In this document: positions 1 through 8,627 of the stretch, one piece after another
Layout: each line of letters begins with the position of its first letter
How positions within the stretch are numbered: the first letter of the stretch is position 1
Origin: Hymenobacter telluris
GTDB lineage: Bacteria; Bacteroidota; Bacteroidia; Cytophagales; Hymenobacteraceae
Assembly: GCF_017313265.1 (NCBI RefSeq)
Contig: NZ_JAFLQZ010000002.1
Location: 124,001 to 188,000, forward strand
Reading direction: 5' to 3'
Length of the DNA: 64,000 bases
Notes under the pieces: generated by a model
The model's input: the letters and a program-made list of their open reading frames with translations, nothing else
Databases searched by the model: none
What the model was told of the DNA's origin: nothing
Translations under genes and position numbers: made by a program

Positions 1-295
1 ATCGGGCAAGCATGAATGCTGGTGGAAGCAGAAATGCCGGTGCGATGGTGGGTGTTCTGCTAGCGCAACGGAGGTGGAGTGTGGGGGAAGGACGCGAGTA
101 TAATAGGGAAATATGGGCTTTACCATCTTTTCCCGAATTAGGAATGGGAATCCAAGATAAGGACAATATAGTTTTTTTATAATTTATTCAAATGCCTGTT
201 TATCAGTGCTATTGCAGCTAAACATAAACTTGGCAATTTGATTGTATTAAAGGAAGACACGCCTAACAGTCTCCCACTTTTCAGAGCTCGTTCCC
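1..295. other. Leading region without a supportable gene
   Basis: I see no convincing gene here. One forward frame is open from the window edge to about position 182, and a short reverse frame from about 150 runs off the edge, but neither has recognisable protein character. From about 165 to 265 the sequence becomes AT-rich, as expected for the promoter and leader of the secreted-protein gene starting at 296. No exact TAnnTTTG box was found. Confidence 0.5.
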
Positions 296-2482
296 ATGAA
301 ACGTACGTTCTATTCCCAGATTATCAGTGTTTTGAGTTTGTGCCTGTTTACGCTTGTCCCAACTTGGGCTCAAAACCAAACCGGGCCGGCTTACTATTCT
401 ACTAGCGGCCGTTCCAGCTTTAGCCGGGCGTGTTTGCTTGGCATCACTTGTGGAAATATTACAAATGAAGCCCGGGCAGTAGATGCCGACTTCAACAGCT
501 ACGCTACCCTCCGACCTGCCACCCTAACGCTAGGCCTTTCTCCGGTTGCGCTACGGATGCATATGGACGCAGCAGTGCCCAAAAACCACCGGGCTGGTGT
601 GGTAATAGGGGCAGCTACTGGTTTGTCGGCCATTGGCACGGTTACGCTCCGTACCTATCTCACCGGCGACCCCGCCCCGAAGCAAACCCTGGACGTAACT
701 GCGTTGGCCTTAGTGGCGCTGGGTAGTGCTACTCCTGGGCGGGTGGAATTTCTGGCCACTCAGTCTTTCGACCAGATAGAAATAGAAGTGAATTCGTTGC
801 TCAACGTGAGCTACGATGTACGCGTGTATTATGCCTACGGGGTGGATGCCAACGTAGTAGAAACTGCGCGCGGGGTGGTATCCCGCTTTTTGGCGCCAGC
901 AGCTGGCGTCAACTACAGCACGGCTGGCGTCGATAACAACAACGTGCAGGTGTGCGTCAATTCCAACGTGCTTAATCCCGAACAGGCCGTTGACCAAAAC
1001 TTAAACAACTATGCCACGTTCGGGACCTTTATAGGCGTGAGCTGCCCGAACACGCTACGGGTGAAGCTGGAAGCCACAGCTCCTGCCGGCTACCAGGCTG
1101 GCTTTGTGGTTGGGCAACAGGGCGTGCTGGATCTGAATGCGTTGGCGGGGCTCCGGCTGACCACCTACAAAAACGGAGTAGTTCAGGAAACCGCCACGGG
1201 TATTCAATTGCTGAACGTAGCTGTATTGGCGAACGGAAGACAGCAACTAAGCTTTCCTAGTACGCTGAGCTTCGACGAGGTGCAGCTCACCAGAGCCAGC
1301 GCCGTTGGCGTACTCGACAATTTGGCTGTTTACTACGGCTTCGGGTTGGAGCCAAGCGTATTCCGTGACCAGACGCCGGTGCTATCCAATTTTTCCAGTG
1401 GTGCCAACCAGTTCGACGTAGCTTCCAACGGTGTGTTGTGCGTGTTGTGTGCCAACGTGAACGTGCTGAACCCCGAACGGGCTGCCGACAACAACTTGAA
1501 TCCCAACGACTATGCAGTTATGCGGACTGGCTTGGCTGGCGCAGTTACTTCGTCGGCATTGCGCCTGAACCTCAATGGCACGGGCGTGGCTGGCAACGCC
1601 GCCGGGGTGGCACTCAACCAAGGGGCCGGCCTACTGAATACACAACTCCTAAACGGCATTACCCTGCGCACGTACGGTGGCACTAATGGCGACCAACTGC
1701 TAGAAACGGCTGGCGGCAGCAGCCTGCTTCAGCAGGGTTTGCTGCCCGATGGCCGGGTGGAAGTATTTTTCCGGACCACCCAGAGTTTTCAGCGGGTGGA
1801 AGTGGAAGTAAGCAACGCAGTGGCTCTGCTCGACCAAACCCGCATCTACTACGCTTTTGCGCAAGACCGTCCTATGGGTTTCCCTACTACCATTGTTCCG
1901 GCGGCGGCCCCCCTGCCAGTGGAGCTACGCGCTTTTCAGGCAACGGCAATTGGCAACGACGTGGCAGTAACCTGGCAAACGGCTTCGGAGCAGAGCAACA
2001 GCCATTTTGTAGTAGAGCGAGCTTCGGGAGCTGCTAGTGGCTTTGTGGCAATAGGCACAGTGAAAGGAGCCGGCACCAACGCCAGTAGCCGCGCTTACAG
2101 CTTCCGAGACGAAAGCGCCGCTGTACTAGGCAAATCCACGCTCTATTATCGGTTGCGGCAGGTAGATGCCAACGGCCAGGAAAACTTCTCACCGGTAGCC
2201 ACGGTAGCCATAGCCAAGCAGTTGGAGCTGCTGGAACTGTACCCAAATCCGGCAGCATCAGCAGCGGATGTGCAGGTGCGCATTGCCGCTTCAGAAGCTA
2301 CAGCAGCCAGCACCCTACTTATTTACGATACGCGCGGAACCTTGCTGCATAAACTTGATGGCGTAAGCAACTCTCTGAAAATTAGTGCTCTACATTTGAC
2401 TTCCGGCATTTACAACGTTATATTAGTTGGTGCGAAAGGCCAACGCCTGAGTGCTCAGCGCTTAATTATATCGGGAAACTAG
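296..2482 (+). CDS. T9SS-sorted secreted protein with three tandem repeat domains
   Basis: A 728-residue secreted protein of unknown role. The N-terminus (MKRTFYSQIISVL...TWAQ) is a clear Sec signal peptide. Roughly residues 37-190, 208-355 and 375-533 are three divergent copies of one domain. Each opens with a Cys-bearing strand, then an LNPE-A-D-N-N-YA type motif (VLNPEQAVDQNLNNYA in copy 2, VLNPERAADNNLNPNDYA in copy 3), and ends in a V-R/A-V/I-YY-A/G-F/Y strand. Residues ~543-642 look like a fibronectin-III-like linker common in Bacteroidota surface proteins. The last ~80 residues, with ELYPNPA and LTSGIYNVIL, form a type A T9SS sorting domain, so secretion across the outer membrane and surface attachment are expected. 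Ligand and function are unknown. The ATG start is supported by the signal peptide. Confidence 0.9.
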   Translation: MKRTFYSQIISVLSLCLFTLVPTWAQNQTGPAYYSTSGRSSFSRACLLGITCGNITNEARAVDADFNSYATLRPATLTLGLSPVALRMHMDAAVPKNHRAGVVIGAATGLSAIGTVTLRTYLTGDPAPKQTLDVTALALVALGSATPGRVEFLATQSFDQIEIEVNSLLNVSYDVRVYYAYGVDANVVETARGVVSRFLAPAAGVNYSTAGVDNNNVQVCVNSNVLNPEQAVDQNLNNYATFGTFIGVSCPNTLRVKLEATAPAGYQAGFVVGQQGVLDLNALAGLRLTTYKNGVVQETATGIQLLNVAVLANGRQQLSFPSTLSFDEVQLTRASAVGVLDNLAVYYGFGLEPSVFRDQTPVLSNFSSGANQFDVASNGVLCVLCANVNVLNPERAADNNLNPNDYAVMRTGLAGAVTSSALRLNLNGTGVAGNAAGVALNQGAGLLNTQLLNGITLRTYGGTNGDQLLETAGGSSLLQQGLLPDGRVEVFFRTTQSFQRVEVEVSNAVALLDQTRIYYAFAQDRPMGFPTTIVPAAAPLPVELRAFQATAIGNDVAVTWQTASEQSNSHFVVERASGAASGFVAIGTVKGAGTNASSRAYSFRDESAAVLGKSTLYYRLRQVDANGQENFSPVATVAIAKQLELLELYPNPAASAADVQVRIAASEATAASTLLIYDTRGTLLHKLDGVSNSLKISALHLTSGIYNVILVGAKGQRLSAQRLIISGN

Positions 2483-2616
2483 TAACCTGGTTGGATATGA
2501 TTACGTTGGGGGCTTACTAGCACTCGAGTATCGAATGTCAGGTAGCCGCTCTGATTGCCTCATCTATTGCTACACCGTCATCAACTTAACGCCACTGGAA
2601 ACAGCAAGTCAAGATT

Positions 2617-2853
2617 ATGGAAGTAGAAGAAGAGTTTCTGCACAACGCTGCAAGTATGGCACGTTTTGCCGAAGAGGAAATCAAACAGTTCATAACCTGG
2701 ACTGGAAAGCGCAGCCCTTACAATCGCTCGGCCGAAGAAATAAAGGCTAGGCTCCAAACGATAGTGGCTGATATCAAGCTCCTCAAAAAGGAATATATGG
2801 ACATCAGTAAGAAAGATTCTTCTTCGTTCTGGCATCCGAGCGCCACACAATAA
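2617..2853 (+). CDS. Small charged helical protein, unknown function
   Basis: A 78-residue soluble protein with no signal peptide or membrane segment. It is predicted to be almost wholly helical, with an acidic start (MEVEEEF), alternating charged and hydrophobic residues (EEIKARLQTIVADIKLLKKEY) and a Ser-rich tail. I recognise no family. It lies between the T9SS gene and a long terminator hairpin beginning 20 bases after its stop, which suggests it is the last translated gene before a convergent neighbour. A reverse-strand open frame covers the same bases but has worse residue composition. Coding status is likely but not certain. Confidence 0.5.
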   Translation: MEVEEEFLHNAASMARFAEEEIKQFITWTGKRSPYNRSAEEIKARLQTIVADIKLLKKEYMDISKKDSSSFWHPSATQ

Positions 2854-2872
2854 GCTTAGCGCTACGCCCCGC

Positions 2873-2934
2873 TTCCTATAAACGATAACGGCCCCACCAA
2901 TTTTTCTTGGTGGGGCCGTTATCGTTTATAGGAA
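2873..2934. terminator. 28-bp perfect inverted repeat, bidirectional terminator
   Basis: Arms at 2873-2900 and 2907-2934 are perfectly complementary over 28 bases, around a 6-base loop (tttttc). It lies between convergent genes, 5 bases from the stop of the reverse-strand gene, so it can stop transcription from both sides. The stem is unusually long for a simple intrinsic terminator. Confidence 0.8.
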
Positions 2935-2938
2935 GTAT

Positions 2939-4576
2939 TTACTCTGCATCGGTACGGAGTAGGCGTGCTACCTGACGGCCGTCGCTGGAGCGGGCCAGAT
3001 ACAGGCCTGCGGCTACCTCGGTGCCAGGCTGCCAAACTACTTCTCCGGTGGGGCGGCTTTTGAGCTCAGCTACTTGCCGGCCCAGGCGGTCAAAGATTTG
3101 CACCGTCTGTACGCCAGGCTGGGCAAGCGTAAAGCTTACGTGTCCCCGGAACGGCGTGGGTACAGCCGCCAGCGGCGTAGCATTGCGGGCATTTTTAGTA
3201 GCCAGCGTAGTGTTGGTCACGCGGAACGTGAGCGTCTGCTGCGTGGTGCCTTTGATGGGGCAAGCATTGTCGGTGGTCGTGACGGTGCAGTAGTACAACC
3301 CTGGGCGCAGGTTAGCTGGCGGTAGCCAGTTGAGGACGGCCGTAGGCTGCGCACTAGGGCCGGAGGCCACAAAGTCGGCATTGGGCAACACCTGCTCAGC
3401 ATTGCTGGTCATGGTTACTATCTGGGTATTATTGGCATCGGTACCTGCCAGTTGCAAGTTCACCAGTTGCCCCGCCGTTACGGGTATAACCGTATTGATA
3501 GGCGTTGTAGCGGAACTGTTATTAATGCGCAGTGGAGCAAGTGTAGGGTTTTGGTTGGTACCGCAATCCACCACAATGAACATCATGTCGCGCCGGGTGC
3601 TGCCCACCAGGGTGTAAGTACCATTCAAGCGGCGGTACTCATCAACCTTTACCACTACCACATACTTGTTGGTAGCTTGGTCGGCAGTTGTGTTGCCAGG
3701 ATTATACAATATCGGCTTGAAGGACATAGACCCCATAGCCGAATCGAAAAGGAAGTAAGGCACAGCTGTTTTTACAGGACAGCTTCCCGTGAAGTTGTAA
3801 GAAGCCAGCGGGAACGTGGGAGTGTACACGTTGCCACCAGTCAGGCTGGCTAAGCAAGGAGGCCCACCGGCCGATATATCAATGTATCCTTGGGTTCCGA
3901 TTCCAATATTCTTGTAAGCCAAGGGGTCATTACAGTTACCCAATGGCTGAACCAGCGAATAGACCAGCGAGTCGCCATCAGCATCTACAGCCAAATGGCT
4001 GAAAGTGGTATTCAGGTTATAGCCTACAAACTGCGTTTGAATAGTAGCAAAAGAGGCCGAGTTATTTGTAATGACTTGTCCAGCAAGGCTATTGCGAAGA
4101 ACGGCCTCGTAATAGATATTGTCTTGCCCTACTATGTTAGCTGTTTCGGGGCGGGCATTGTCCGTGGCACTAATGCGCCATTCGGCACGGGGAGGCAAGG
4201 TTATTTCTACTTCGTAGCGGCCGGTTTCATAATTAGTTGGTAAGCCAACGCCGCAGGGACTAGCGCCCCCAACGGCCGTTGCGCAGTAGTCGCTGCCAAT
4301 GGTAGAGCCGCCAACTAGGGGTGCTACAATATCGGCCGGGTCACCGGAGGCAGCAACGCACCCACCACTACGGAACTTGAATGTAGCCGTAGTATACAAA
4401 GCTGCTCCACTACAGTCGCGGTACACGCGCAACGTGAATTTATAGCGGTTAGGCACACCCGCCACGGCAGTATAGGTGAGCTGACCACCTAAGAAGTGCG
4501 ACGCCTGGCTGGCATGCATACCTAGCAATAGCAGCAGGAGCAGCAACAGATGAGAAATACGTAATGATTTAAGCAT
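2939..4576 (-). CDS. Secreted HFLGG-type surface protein with C-terminal T9SS-like sorting domain
   Basis: About 545 residues from the chosen ATG (MLKSLRISH...), which opens a signal peptide with an unbroken Leu run and an ASQASHFLGG cleavage region; an upstream ATG at 4624 would add 16 implausible residues. After cleavage, HFLGGQLTYTAVAG and LRVYRDCSGA are hallmarks of a large Bacteroidota family of secreted surface proteins often annotated as gliding-motility or T9SS cargo. The middle holds Ig-like or cadherin-like strands with several Cys residues. The last ~80 residues (VQTVQIFDRLGRQVAEL, AAGLYLARSS) match a T9SS type A sorting domain, although the usual YPNP is replaced by PTPF. Its substrate is unknown; adhesion or motility roles are only guesses. 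Confidence 0.85.
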   Translation of the reverse strand: MLKSLRISHLLLLLLLLLGMHASQASHFLGGQLTYTAVAGVPNRYKFTLRVYRDCSGAALYTTATFKFRSGGCVAASGDPADIVAPLVGGSTIGSDYCATAVGGASPCGVGLPTNYETGRYEVEITLPPRAEWRISATDNARPETANIVGQDNIYYEAVLRNSLAGQVITNNSASFATIQTQFVGYNLNTTFSHLAVDADGDSLVYSLVQPLGNCNDPLAYKNIGIGTQGYIDISAGGPPCLASLTGGNVYTPTFPLASYNFTGSCPVKTAVPYFLFDSAMGSMSFKPILYNPGNTTADQATNKYVVVVKVDEYRRLNGTYTLVGSTRRDMMFIVVDCGTNQNPTLAPLRINNSSATTPINTVIPVTAGQLVNLQLAGTDANNTQIVTMTSNAEQVLPNADFVASGPSAQPTAVLNWLPPANLRPGLYYCTVTTTDNACPIKGTTQQTLTFRVTNTTLATKNARNATPLAAVPTPFRGHVSFTLAQPGVQTVQIFDRLGRQVAELKSRPTGEVVWQPGTEVAAGLYLARSSDGRQVARLLRTDAE

Positions 4577-5129
4577 ATGTGGTAAATGATTGGAAGTGAA
4601 TGATGAAAGGCAAACTAGCAACAATTATGCTACATATATATTCTTGATTATATAAAATCTTGGTTGTGCTTACCATGGACTCCAGATTTCTTCAATCCAG
4701 GAAGTGGCGTTACAGGACAGGAAGAGCAATAGATAGCTGCCCTAGTAATAGCCAGGTATGCCACGCAATCCGATAATAATGGTGCCAGCATATATATGAA
4801 CATCACAGCTGCTGCATGGCTGTTTTAAAGCTAGGTAGCGTGTGTTATTAGGCTGCGCTCTGCCAGCTAATTAAAGTGGCAAACATGGCACAGGGGAGGG
4901 GTGCTGGTATTAGGTATAAAGAATATATTATAAATGCAGTGCTTTAACTCAACTTTGTAAGTAATTGAAATAGTGTTGGGTAAGACTTAATGAAACACGC
5001 TCTGGATTTCTAACAGCGAATTAATTGCTTGGAAAACAGAAAGGAAATACCTGAGAAAATGAAAACAAGGAAGAATATTAACGTTTTGTTATTCAATTTT
5101 TTATCCTAACTTATCGTCCCGACGCCTCG

Positions 5130-5137
5130 TACTTTTG
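5130..5137 (+). promoter_or_regulatory. Bacteroidota -7 box TACTTTTG
   Basis: Exact match to TAnnTTTG about 40 bases before the hairpin at 5173-5200. A good -33 TTTG box at the usual distance is not visible, so this is a half-supported promoter. It could drive a ~60-base RNA or contribute to the downstream gene. Confidence 0.35.
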
Positions 5138-5172
5138 TGGTGAGTGAAGTACATTGGGTTAATGAAGAAAGT

Positions 5173-5200
5173 AAAGAGCCGCGCTGCAACGCGGCTCTTT
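5173..5200 (+). terminator. 11-bp GC-rich hairpin (terminator-like)
   Basis: aaagagccgcg (5173-5183) pairs perfectly with cgcggctcttt (5190-5200) around a 6-base loop. The three T residues fall inside the stem, and no longer T-run follows, so termination is plausible in either direction but not certain. It lies 140 bases before the OlsF-like start. Confidence 0.5.
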
Positions 5201-5341
5201 GCACGTTATAGCCCAGCATAATAGCCAATAGCGAAGCTTAATGGTTAGATAACCAGTTCATAACAAGGCGCTAATCTGAATTTCCGAAGTTTGGGTAATT
5301 ACCCTAGCTACTGTTTAATCGGACTATTTTAGTTGTCTTTT

Positions 5342-7069
5342 ATGGAGTTACTGCCTTCTCGTGGTTTGTCGGTACAGGATACCTTGCGTTGGTCGCGCGA
5401 TTTTTTGCGTCCGATGTGGGAGCAATTCGCGCATCTGCGTGATTTACAGCAGCTCTACGAGAAATGCCAGCATCAGCAGGGGCTTGCCTTCATTGAGCAA
5501 TTGCTGCTGCATCTGCGCATCACCGTTCGCTACAATGCCGCCGAACTGCAACGGCTGCCCGCAGGTGCTTTTGTGGTGGTAGCCAACCATCCGTGCGGTC
5601 TGCTCGATGGCATCGTACTGCTGCATGTACTGGGCAAAGCCCGGCCTGACTTGCGGGCCGTAGCCAACGATTTGCTGGCGCCTTTACTGCCGCAACTGGC
5701 CTCCCAGCTCATTCTGGTTAGCCCGGAACGAGCGGCGGCTGGCCGCAATGTGCCGGGGGTGCGGCGCTTGCTGCGCCACCTGCACAATGATGTACCGCTG
5801 TTGCTTTTTCCGGCCGGGGAAGTGGCACATAGTACCAACCCTTTCCGGACTGCCACCGATTCGGAATGGAACCCAACGGCTGGGCGGCTGCTACAAGCGG
5901 CGCGGGTACCCGTAGTGCCTGTGTGGTTGAGTGGTCAGAATAGTCCGGGCTTCAGCTTGCTGGGCTTTATGCACCCATTGCTGCGCACGGCGCGTTTGCC
6001 GGCTGAGCTGTTCAACAAACGCGGCCAAACAATACAGGTGCGCATTGGGCAGCCAGTCGGGCCGACTGTGCTCGACCGACTGCCTGCCCCCGACCGGTTG
6101 GCCTACCTCCGCGCCCGGGTGTATGCATTGGGTACCGCTGCCGAGCGCGACGAAGCTGCATTGCTGCCCCCACTGCCCACGCCACCCGTTACCACCGAAA
6201 CGGCTCCAGCTCTTATTGAAGCCGACATTGCGGCATTGCGGGCCAGCCGCTGCTTGCTGGTAAATGGCCGCTGGGAAGTATATGTAGCCAAGCGCGCCGA
6301 AATACCGAACGTACTACGCGAAATAGGGCGGCTGCGGGAGCTAACCTTCCGGCGGGTAGGCGAAGGCACCCAGCAGCCTACCGACCTCGACAAATACGAC
6401 GACTATTACCGGCATTTGTTTCTATACGACCGGGAAAACCAGCGCTTAGTAGGAGCCTACCGGCTAGGGCTGGGTCGCGCGATTTTGCGCCAGTATGGGC
6501 GGCGCGGGTTTTACCTCCACTCCCTATTCAAACTCAGCCGAGAGCTGACTCCGGTGCTGCGCCAGTCGTTAGAGCTGGGGCGTTCCTTCATCCGCCCGGA
6601 GTACCAGCGGCAGCCACTACCACTGGCGCTACTCTGGGAAGGAATTGCCGAATACATGCTGGCACATCCAGAATACCGCTACCTCATGGGCCCCGTAAGC
6701 ATCAGCAATCAGTTTTCGTCGGTTTCCAAGGCGGTGATGGTCGAATACCTTACGCGTCATTTTTTTGATGCGCAGCTAGCTGCCCACGTGCGCCCGCGCA
6801 AGCAGTTTCAATATAAGCCGCTCGATGGCAACAACGCTGCGGTGCTACTCCAAACTGGCCTCACCAGCTTGCAAGAGTTGCAACAACTAATTTGTGGCTT
6901 AGAGCCCGGAGGTGCTGGCGTGCCGGTGCTACTACGCCAGTACCTAAAGCAAAACGCCCGGCTACTCGGCTTCAACCTCGACCCCAACTTCAGCAATTGC
7001 CTGGATGGCTTTCTGCTGCTTGACGCTCGTACGCTACCTGCGCGGATGCATCGTATGGGTAGAAAATAA
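5342..7069 (+). CDS. Bifunctional aminolipid synthase (OlsF-type: PlsC-like + OlsB/GNAT-like)
   Basis: About 575 residues. The N-terminal half (~40-260) is a PlsC/LPLAT acyltransferase: the NHPCGLLDG motif gives the catalytic H-x4-D, followed by a LFPAGEV block. The C-terminal half (~300-560) resembles hemolysin-like/OlsB N-acyltransferases of the GNAT fold (RCLLVNGRWEVYVAKRA, LRELTFRRVGEG, DKYDDYYRHLFLYD, GRSFIRPEYQR, LMGPVSISNQF). This domain pair is that of OlsF, which makes ornithine lipids: the OlsB-like half N-acylates the amino acid and the PlsC-like half adds the second chain. OlsF from Flavobacterium is reported active, and related Bacteroides enzymes make glycine lipids, so the amino-acid substrate cannot be read from sequence. 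The enzyme should be cytoplasmic or membrane-associated. ATG 5342 was chosen over a TTG nine bases upstream. Confidence 0.8.
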   Translation: MELLPSRGLSVQDTLRWSRDFLRPMWEQFAHLRDLQQLYEKCQHQQGLAFIEQLLLHLRITVRYNAAELQRLPAGAFVVVANHPCGLLDGIVLLHVLGKARPDLRAVANDLLAPLLPQLASQLILVSPERAAAGRNVPGVRRLLRHLHNDVPLLLFPAGEVAHSTNPFRTATDSEWNPTAGRLLQAARVPVVPVWLSGQNSPGFSLLGFMHPLLRTARLPAELFNKRGQTIQVRIGQPVGPTVLDRLPAPDRLAYLRARVYALGTAAERDEAALLPPLPTPPVTTETAPALIEADIAALRASRCLLVNGRWEVYVAKRAEIPNVLREIGRLRELTFRRVGEGTQQPTDLDKYDDYYRHLFLYDRENQRLVGAYRLGLGRAILRQYGRRGFYLHSLFKLSRELTPVLRQSLELGRSFIRPEYQRQPLPLALLWEGIAEYMLAHPEYRYLMGPVSISNQFSSVSKAVMVEYLTRHFFDAQLAAHVRPRKQFQYKPLDGNNAAVLLQTGLTSLQELQQLICGLEPGGAGVPVLLRQYLKQNARLLGFNLDPNFSNCLDGFLLLDARTLPARMHRMGRK

Positions 7070-7070
7070 A

Positions 7071-7115
7071 TAAGCTGGCTACAGCGGATGCATATAATCC
7101 GGTGCAGCCAGCTTA
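7071..7115. terminator. Inverted repeat between convergent genes
   Basis: taagctggct (7071-7080) is complementary to agccagctta (7106-7115), with a 25-base loop. It lies between the OlsF-like gene and the convergent DUF4468 gene. There is no strong T-run, so it is a weak or shared terminator. Confidence 0.45.
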
Positions 7116-7132
7116 GGCCTCACTTGCACAAG

Positions 7133-7684
7133 CTATTCTATAGCGCCGGCAGCCGGGCGGCTATTCATGTACGAGCGAAACGACATAGCTATTTCGCTGG
7201 CCAAGGAAGTTGCCTGCGCCGTTACGCGCCGGTCGTTGTGGGTGCGCTCATTATTGCGCTCCTTCGCCAACTGCGACACAAATTCTTCAAACGGCACCGT
7301 AGTGGTTGGGTTTTTAGCGTCAGGAATAACGCGGAAATACCCTACGCTATATTCATAACCCGTTGGCAAAGTGCGGAATACAAATTCGAAAACAACAGGC
7401 CGTTCCTGCATCTGCCCCGAATTGGAAGCCGTCTTCACCTTCACCGTTCCGGATACCCGGATTTCTCCCTTGGTGGCATCAGTCCGGATAACTTCTTTGG
7501 GCTTGTAGGTGAAACGGTTCTCGGTCCAATCGAGAGTGCGCTGGTAAAGCACGCTAGCTTCCGCATTTTCGTCGGGTACCCGCTCACTATATTCGATGGG
7601 GGCGGCAACAAAATCCTGGGCGTAGGCTGCTGGCGTAAAAGCCAAAAAGCCAGCTACTAACAACCCGCGCAATAGATGTTTCAT
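7133..7684 (-). CDS. DUF4468-type periplasmic protein
   Basis: 183 residues. A signal peptide (MKHLLRGLLVAGFLAFTPAAYAQ) directs it to the periplasm or beyond. The rest fits DUF4468, a Bacteroidota family with a TBP-like alpha/beta fold and no assigned biochemical role: alternating strands such as GEIRVSGTVKVKTA and RPVVFEFVFRTLPTGYEYSVG, then a charged C-terminal helix (FEEFVSQLAKERNN). No lipobox and no sorting domain are visible. It is convergent with the OlsF-like gene and has no obvious operon partner. A second protein of similar layout is at 25109-25657. Confidence 0.75.
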   Translation of the reverse strand: MKHLLRGLLVAGFLAFTPAAYAQDFVAAPIEYSERVPDENAEASVLYQRTLDWTENRFTYKPKEVIRTDATKGEIRVSGTVKVKTASNSGQMQERPVVFEFVFRTLPTGYEYSVGYFRVIPDAKNPTTTVPFEEFVSQLAKERNNERTHNDRRVTAQATSLASEIAMSFRSYMNSRPAAGAIE

Positions 7685-8108
7685 AGGAAAAGATAGAGGC
7701 TAGTTCAGGTGGGGTAAAGATACCATGCACCAATCTTATTGTACTTATAAAGGTTTAATATAATTTTATTAATACAATTAAAGTAAGTGAAAATGCTACT
7801 TTGTTTGGTAGAGTTGCACCATAGCTGCCTGTTGTGACCACTCTATACTATATAAGTAGAAGAATAAATCATTATTTGTATTATTTTAAGTTGATGAATT
7901 CTGCTGAAGCGGATTTTACAAACAGAGTTTATTGGATAGGTTATCTGAAACAACAAGGTGCGTGGGCTGTAAAATATTGTCGATGTATAATGTAAAATAT
8001 TGAATTTCAGATCAATAAAATGTATGATATTTTGTCTGGTAATGCTCGATTTCTAAAATTGGCTCAGGAATAAACTTTCTTCAGGCGCGCGGTTTTTTCT
8101 GTGGTTGC

Positions 8109-8139
8109 TTGGTAACAGTGAAATCATTTGGTACTTTTG
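8109..8139 (+). promoter_or_regulatory. Promoter: TTG (-33) and TACTTTTG (-7)
   Basis: TTG at 8109-8111 and TACTTTTG at 8132-8139 are separated by 20 bases, matching the Bacteroidota TTTG-N19-TAnnTTTG arrangement well. It would start transcription near 8146 and feed either a ~150-base RNA ending at 8295 or, by read-through, the pyrimidine/purine cluster. Confidence 0.55.
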
Positions 8140-8145
8140 CTTCGT

Positions 8146-8295
8146 GCTTCACTCCAATCAAAACTCCTTGATGAAGCGTGGGACTTGCTTGGAAGCTGTC
8201 CTGCGAGACAACCGGAAGGTCGTTTTCGCCATTGGCTCTTTTGTTTTTCTGGTTTTTAGCCCGTTCACCGCTCTGGTTTCCGAAGCGGTTTTTTT
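8146..8295 (+). ncRNA. Candidate small RNA or attenuated leader transcript
   Basis: Bounded by the promoter at 8109-8139 and a hairpin with a seven-T run (accgct 8267-8272 pairs with agcggt 8284-8289; T 8289-8295). Near the 5' end, gcttca pairs with tgaagc, and atcaa with ttgat nested inside. It does not resemble tmRNA, RNase P RNA or SRP RNA as I know them. It could be a stand-alone sRNA, a prematurely stopped leader of the cluster 340 bases downstream, or, less likely, the mRNA of a small hydrophobic peptide starting at 8171. Confidence 0.35.
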
Positions 8296-8541
8296 GTGTT
8301 CCGCCAATTCGGGTGATTCACCGACCAACGCTGCTTTTTCCACCCATTACTTCCACCTGTCAGTCAATTCCTGATGGACACCAATACCCTCGCATCGGTG
8401 TATGCCAGCAACCGCCACTCAAGTATCTGTCTTAAGCCGATGGTAGTGATTTAGGGGCTGTTGCCGACCTGCTTAATATCCTCACTACACCGGTAGTAAG
8501 GCAGAGTGGTTTGCTGAAAGTGACTCAACGCAAGTTGTGCC

Positions 8542-8627
8542 GTCGGAACGTTCTAGGCTGGAGCCTAGTGGATTTTCATTCCGACAATATTTGAAATAAA
8601 GTCCTTCGTAGCCCGACGGGCTTTTTA
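8542..8627 (+). promoter_or_regulatory. Structured leader with terminator-like hairpin before the pyr/pur cluster
   Basis: gtcggaa (8542-8548) can pair with ttccgac (8579-8585), enclosing an inner hairpin ctaggct/agcctag (8553-8568). Then agcccgacgggct (8610-8622) forms a short hairpin followed by a T-run, ending ~12 bases before the ATG at 8639, which leaves no room for a promoter after it. The ccgac within that last hairpin (8613-8617) could alternatively pair with gtcgg (8542-8546), giving mutually exclusive folds as in an attenuator. The ligand or signal is unknown. Confidence 0.4.

Larger units (their letters stand above)
4577..5341. other. Intergenic region with a short candidate transcript
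   Basis: No protein gene is supported in these ~760 bases. The sequence is AT-rich and is the divergent control region between the secreted-protein gene (reverse) and the OlsF-like gene (forward). It holds an exact TAnnTTTG box at 5130-5137 and a strong hairpin at 5173-5200, listed separately. Confidence 0.5.

Noticed and set aside
3..182. Open forward frame at the left edge as a partial gene
   Set aside because: The residues (NAGGSRNAGAMVGVL...) show no family character, and the frame enters AT-rich promoter-like DNA before stopping.
8146..8295. 6S RNA, tmRNA, RNase P RNA or SRP RNA
   Set aside because: No tag peptide, no conserved P4 or GGAAG-type apical loop, and no closing end-to-end stem of 6S type could be seen.
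8105..8374. An 89-residue hydrophobic protein, or a basic 61-residue reverse-strand protein
   Set aside because: Both run through a hairpin with seven T that looks like a terminator, and neither has a recognisable family; kept only as an alternative to the candidate RNA.
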